In this document: piece after piece, positions 48,055-50,042 of the stretch
Layout of the letters: the number at the start of each line of letters is the position of its first letter
Position numbering within the stretch: position 1 is the first letter of the stretch
From: Acidimicrobiaceae bacterium
GTDB taxonomy: Bacteria; Actinomycetota; Acidimicrobiia; Acidimicrobiales; RAAP-2
Direction: 5' to 3'
Assembly: GCA_003153575.1 (NCBI GenBank)
Contig: PLZW01000041.1
Span: 1,180 to 51,221 of the forward strand
DNA length: 50,042 nt
Position numbers and translations under genes: made by a program
The notes under the pieces: generated by a model
What the model was told of the DNA's origin: nothing
Seen by the model: only the letters and a program-made list of their open reading frames with translations
The model's database searches: none

Positions 48055-50042
48055 GGGTGCGGTGGCTTGGGCAGGCGAGCACTCTTGTCGTTGCGGTTGC
48101 AGTGGGCCTTACTCTGGTCACTGGAACCGCCCTTGCCGCAAGCGGCGACTGGTCTACTTTCGGCGCGGCGAATAGCCGGTCCGGCTTCAACTCGGCCGAG
48201 ACAGTCATTACACCGAGTACGGCCTCTCACCTGCATCTGGCATGGACCGCTCCGGCCTCCCAGAATGTGACTCCCAACTGGGTCACCTCCCAGGCGGTGG
48301 TGTCGGGCGGGCTCGTCTATTCGGGTTCCTGGGACGGTTACGAGCGGGCGATCAACGCATCGGGCGGTCTGGTGTGGCAGACGTATCTCGGACGTATGGC
48401 GGCCACCTGTTCTTCCTACTGGACCGTCGGCGTGGCCAGCACCGCGGCGGTGGTGAACTCCGTCGTGTACGTGGGTGGCGGGGACGGCCAACTCTATGCC
48501 CTTGACGCGGCGACCGGCTCCGTCCTCTGGCAGACGCCTCTGGGAGGGCCGAATACGTTCGTGTACAGCTCGCCCGCAGTGTTCGGGGGCAGCGTCTATA
48601 TCGGCGTGGCGCAATCACCCCCAGATTGCCCCCACGTCCAGGGCCAACTATTCCAGGTGAATGCGGCGACCGGCGTTGTTCAAAACACGATGAAGACGGT
48701 GCCCGACGGGTGCACCGGCGGCGGCGTGTGGGGTGCCCCGACGGTCGACGAAGCCAGTGGCACGGTCTACTTCGCAACCGGAAATCTGGATTCGTGCAGC
48801 ACGTCCACGCCGTATGCACAAGCGGTCATCGAGGTCCGAGCCTCCGACCTCGGCGTGGTCGGTGATTGGCAGATTCCAAACCCCCCAGCCGACAGCGACT
48901 TCGGATCCACGCCCACTCTGTTCACGCGAACAATAACGAGGACGACCACGCAAGCCATGGTGGGGATCGCCAACAAGAATGGCATCTACTACGCGTTCAA
49001 ACGGGACCACCTGAAGGCGGGTCCGATTTGGCACATCCAGATCGCTACCGCGGGTGACTGCCCAGAATGCGGACAGGGCAGCATCTCTGCCAGCGCCTGG
49101 GACGGCAGCACGCTTTACGCGGCTGGCGGCAACACTACGATCAACAAAGTGAGGTGTGCGGGCAGCGTCGCCGCCCTCAAACCCTCCACCGGCAGGACCC
49201 TGTGGCGGCGTTGTCTGCCCGGTGGTCCGGTGCTCGGTGCTCTCGCCGCGGCTCCTGGCATCGTCGCCGTGGCTGAGGGCAATACAATCCTCGTCGTTTC
49301 CGCCACTTCCGGGAAGACCTTGTACGCCTACAAGACACTTTCGGCGATTTATGGTTCTCCATCGATCGCCAATGGCGTCCTCTATATAGGCGACAACAGC
49401 GGAACTCTGTACGCGTTCAACGTAACAGGGCCCGTTACAAGCGTCCTCATCCCATCAAACGGGGCTTTCTTAACCGGAAGCCAGGATCTTGAGGCGAGCG
49501 CCTCAGACAACGTCGGTGTGAGCAAGGTCGAGTTCCACCTGACGGGCGGCACGTTGAACAACGCGCTCATCGCCACCGCCACCCCGACCGGCAATGACTG
49601 GCTCGCAGCTTGGGACACGACCACCGTTCCCGACGGGATATACACCCTGCAGAGCGTGGCCTACGACACCAATGGCCACACCGGCCTCAGCCCGACCATC
49701 GCCGTGAACGTCGACAACAACACCTTGCCCGTTACAAGCGTCCTCATCCCATCAAACGGCGCTTTCTTGACCGGAAGCCAGGATCTTGAGGCAAGCGCCT
49801 CAGACATCTTCGGTGTGTCCAAGGTCGAGTTCCACCTGACGGGCGGCACATTGAACGACGCGCTCATCGCCACCGCCAAACCGACCTACTATGGCTGGCT
49901 CACAGCTTGGGACACGACCACCGTTCCCGACGGGACATACACCCTGCAGAGCGTGGCCTACGACGCCAATGGCAATAGCGGCCTCAGCCCTCCCATCACG
50001 GTGAACGTCGACAACCTCAACACCTTGCCCGTTACAAGCGTC
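48051..50042 (+). CDS. Secreted PQQ-like beta-propeller protein with Ig-like repeats, 3'-truncated by window edge
   Basis: At least 664 residues, open to the right edge. GTG 48051 has GAAGGGG seven bases upstream; a signal peptide (WLGQASTLVVAVAVGLTLV, then ALAA) is followed by GDWSTFGAANSRSGFN, the typical opening of BamB/PQQ-like propellers. Propeller blades repeat motifs such as DGQLYALDAATGSVLWQT, VYFATGNLDS, GIYYAFKRDHL, AALKPSTGRTLWRR and GDNSGTLYAFN up to about residue 460. Then come Ig-like modules of 99-100 residues (from PVTSVLIPSNGAF to AVNVDN), two complete plus the start of a third. No enzyme residues for PQQ binding are evident, so it is probably a surface or adhesive protein. 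GC content is far below that of the flanking genome. Confidence 0.85.
   Translation, partial: MRVRWLGQASTLVVAVAVGLTLVTGTALAASGDWSTFGAANSRSGFNSAETVITPSTASHLHLAWTAPASQNVTPNWVTSQAVVSGGLVYSGSWDGYERAINASGGLVWQTYLGRMAATCSSYWTVGVASTAAVVNSVVYVGGGDGQLYALDAATGSVLWQTPLGGPNTFVYSSPAVFGGSVYIGVAQSPPDCPHVQGQLFQVNAATGVVQNTMKTVPDGCTGGGVWGAPTVDEASGTVYFATGNLDSCSTSTPYAQAVIEVRASDLGVVGDWQIPNPPADSDFGSTPTLFTRTITRTTTQAMVGIANKNGIYYAFKRDHLKAGPIWHIQIATAGDCPECGQGSISASAWDGSTLYAAGGNTTINKVRCAGSVAALKPSTGRTLWRRCLPGGPVLGALAAAPGIVAVAEGNTILVVSATSGKTLYAYKTLSAIYGSPSIANGVLYIGDNSGTLYAFNVTGPVTSVLIPSNGAFLTGSQDLEASASDNVGVSKVEFHLTGGTLNNALIATATPTGNDWLAAWDTTTVPDGIYTLQSVAYDTNGHTGLSPTIAVNVDNNTLPVTSVLIPSNGAFLTGSQDLEASASDIFGVSKVEFHLTGGTLNDALIATAKPTYYGWLTAWDTTTVPDGTYTLQSVAYDANGNSGLSPPITVNVDNLNTLPVTSV
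49431..50042 (+). repeat. Tandem 297/300-bp repeats encoding Ig-like modules
   Basis: Units start at 49431, 49728 and 50028 (third cut by the edge). Units 1 and 2 differ at about 25 of 297 positions by my count plus one inserted codon near the end of unit 2. Identity is high at the DNA level, not only in protein, which points to recent duplication. Confidence 0.9.

Overview
The window is about 70-75% GC for most of its length and reads as a chromosomal segment of a high-GC actinobacterium. A mycothiol synthase gene (mshD), a polyprenyl-phosphate mannosyltransferase and many start codons placed 6-9 bases after a TANNNT -10 element all point to Actinomycetota. Acidimicrobiia is a guess from general character; the sequence does not prove it. 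Genes are tightly packed, and 4-base GTGA/ATGA/TTGA stop-start overlaps are common.

Left part (1-17.2 kb): alaS (5' end outside the window), ruvX, mltG and aroE form a tight run, followed by a RodA-type SEDS gene and a bifunctional-nuclease-domain gene. A second SEDS gene faces them. Divergent from it is ppk, preceded by a 16-codon leader ORF. Then come a YbhN-type membrane protein whose 3' end overlaps ppk antisense, an AI-2E-family permease, a Ppm-like glycosyltransferase, a two-component pair and an alpha/beta hydrolase.

Middle part (17.2-24 kb): on the minus strand MerR regulator, menG and menF form a coupled operon for menaquinone synthesis. They are followed by a MaoC-like hydratase, a VIT-family transporter, and the divergent pair mshD and nth, whose -10 elements lie back to back. 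A 350-base gene-poor stretch at 23.4-23.75 kb has promoter-like and hairpin elements and may encode a small RNA.

Amino-acid part (24-40 kb): hisD-C-B-H-A-F, a GroES-like gene, hisI, trpE and ygfZ run in one direction. A phosphotransferase and a convergent two-component pair interrupt, then trpC-F-B-A follows. hisG, hisE, trpG and trpD are not in the window. A separate trpF suggests the HisA protein is not needed as a bifunctional PriA.

Right part (40-50 kb): a small membrane protein with a Cys/His cluster, a UbiB/ABC1-family kinase, and a fatty-acid operon on the minus strand (fabD-fabG-acpP-fabF). FabD carries an unusual C-terminal biotinyl-domain-like extension without an attachment lysine. 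After a DUF2510-like membrane protein there is a tRNA-like remnant. Beyond it base composition drops to about 58% GC: a hypothetical gene that seems frameshifted, then a secreted beta-propeller protein with nearly identical tandem Ig-like modules that runs off the right edge.

No CRISPR array, insertion sequence, prophage or complete RNA gene was recognised, and no clearly novel multi-gene system. The best candidates for something new are the FabD fusion, the possible small RNA, the ppk leader ORF and the accessory region at the right edge.
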